A stretch of 64,000 nucleotides of DNA from Methylomonas rivi (GTDB lineage: Bacteria; Pseudomonadota; Gammaproteobacteria; Methylococcales; Methylomonadaceae): NCBI RefSeq assembly GCF_024505165.1, contig NZ_JANIBK010000001.1, positions 62,001-126,000 on the forward strand. Reading direction: 5' to 3'. A model generated the notes under the pieces. It saw nothing but the letters and a program-made list of their open reading frames with translations, did not search any database and was not told the DNA's origin. The translations under genes were made by a program, and so were the position numbers. Shown in pieces: positions 63,268-64,000 of this stretch (positions are counted from its first letter, which is position 1; the number at the start of each line of letters is the position of its first letter).

Positions 63268-63912
63268 ATGCTGATAAAGCTTTTTACCGCCTTATTCTTT
63301 GCCAGCGCCAGCCTGCCGTCGTTCGCCTCGCCGGTATTCAACGCCTCGAACGGCCATTATTACGAATTGCATACCTTTACGGACGACTGGCGACTCGATT
63401 GGTCGGAAGCGAAAGCTTTCGCCGAAAATTTGACATACGAAGGCGGCAGCGGCTATCTGGCAACGGTAACCAGCCAGGAAGAAGACGATTTTCTTTGGAA
63501 TGTGCTGGGCGCTCAAGGCAGCTTCCTGGGCGGCTTCGATGTCAGCAGTTACGATAGCAATCTCGACCAATGGCAACACCAAGCCTGGCAATGGGTAACC
63601 GGAGAAGCATTCAGCTACGCAAACTGGCTGCCCGGAGAGCCCAATCACTGGCGGGACAATTCATCCTTAACCCCGGACAACGAAGATTATTTGATGTACT
63701 GGTGGCAAGCGGACAGCAACGGCGGCCGCTGGAACGATACCAACCTGAATGCGTCGGAATTGACCGATACCGGCATCCGCTATATCACGCGCGGTTTAGT
63801 GGTCGAATTCACTCCCGCCGTTACCAGCCATGTGCCTGTCCCCCAATCCGTTTGGCTATTCGCCACGGGATTGATACTGCTAATACGGCGCGCGGGAAAC
63901 AGCACCCATTAA
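63268..63912 (+). CDS. Secreted C-type-lectin-like protein with PEP-CTERM-type tail
   Basis: A 214-aa exported protein. Signal peptide (residues 1-20), then a C-type-lectin-like domain (about residues 22-190): 'YYELHTFTDDWRLDWSEAKAFAENL', 'LATVTSQEEDDFLW', 'QWVTGEAFSYANWLPGEPNHW' and 'GRWND', the usual lectin-fold landmarks. The tail 'HVPVPQSVWLFATGLILLIRRA' is a VPxPxxxWLF-type PEP-CTERM-like sorting signal with a TM helix and basic end, common in methanotrophs and removed by an exosortase-like enzyme. No exosortase is in the window. Ribosome site 'aagga'. Confidence 0.85.
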   Translation: MLIKLFTALFFASASLPSFASPVFNASNGHYYELHTFTDDWRLDWSEAKAFAENLTYEGGSGYLATVTSQEEDDFLWNVLGAQGSFLGGFDVSSYDSNLDQWQHQAWQWVTGEAFSYANWLPGEPNHWRDNSSLTPDNEDYLMYWWQADSNGGRWNDTNLNASELTDTGIRYITRGLVVEFTPAVTSHVPVPQSVWLFATGLILLIRRAGNSTH

Positions 63913-64000
63913 GAGTCATCTCGCCAGTCTGAATTTCAACAGCCGCACAACCGCTTTCAGGGAAGAAGGCGGAATTATCCGGGCCGCCGGCACATTCATA

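Overview
The window looks like a chromosomal segment of a polarly flagellated gammaproteobacterium. An aerobic methanotroph of the Methylomonas/Methylobacter type (Methylococcales) is my best guess, from a cyclodeaminase-type methenyl-tetrahydrofolate cyclohydrolase (FchA), a sulfide:quinone oxidoreductase, a VPxPxxxWLF-type PEP-CTERM-like sorting tail, RAYT/REP elements and the style of the flagellar and chemotaxis clusters. No methane- or methanol-oxidation gene lies in the window, so the taxonomic call is inference.

Layout. 1-10.4 kb is housekeeping: bamB (3' end), der, tpx, a Cys-rich protein, fchA, cysS, a secreted cyclophilin, lpxH, a DUF2892 protein, sqr, msrB and apeB. 10.5-15.6 kb is a compact signalling operon: YfiR-like periplasmic protein, GGDEF-EAL enzyme and TonB-dependent receptor. 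15.5-22.6 kb holds a degenerate receiver protein, a stand-alone lpxA, xerD, ogt, the rpsP-rimM-trmD-rplS operon with its terminator, ffh and ypjD.

22.6-44.2 kb is motility. It runs, mostly on the minus strand, from a second flagellin gene with a clear sigma-28 promoter (flagellin, flaG, fliD, fliS, fliT-like), past a plus-strand TPR/ATP-grasp plus serC pair, to a complete chemotaxis operon (MCP-like, cheY, STAS, cheA, a soluble MCP with about 16 HAMP units, cheW, cheR, cheD, cheB), and then to the first flagellin, a Maf-type flagellin glycosyltransferase and a YjfB-like motility protein.

44.3-53.1 kb is the most interesting part: one eight-gene operon that makes a pseudaminic-acid-type sugar (pseB, pseC, pseF, pseG, pseI). 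It lacks the acetyltransferase gene pseH. Instead it contains a methyltransferase, a fused phosphosulfolactate synthase-phosphosulfolactate phosphatase (ComA-ComB) and an ATP-grasp ligase, the last two translationally coupled. The simplest reading is that the cell makes 3-sulfolactate and the ligase puts it on the free amine that PseH would normally acetylate. The product would be a sulfonated nonulosonic acid that Maf transfers to flagellin. This is inference, but every step has a recognisable gene.

53.2-64 kb is accessory and partly decayed: a beta-CASP nuclease, a Uma2-family protein, a truncated ORF, a dead REP-associated transposase among REP palindromes, a broken brnT toxin with an intact brnA antitoxin whose tail is encoded by a REP element, bacterioferritin, a soluble two-Cache protein behind a near-consensus sigma-54 promoter, a MIF-like tautomerase, pgaB, and a secreted C-type-lectin-like protein behind a second sigma-54 promoter. 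I saw no rRNA, tRNA, CRISPR array or intact insertion sequence.
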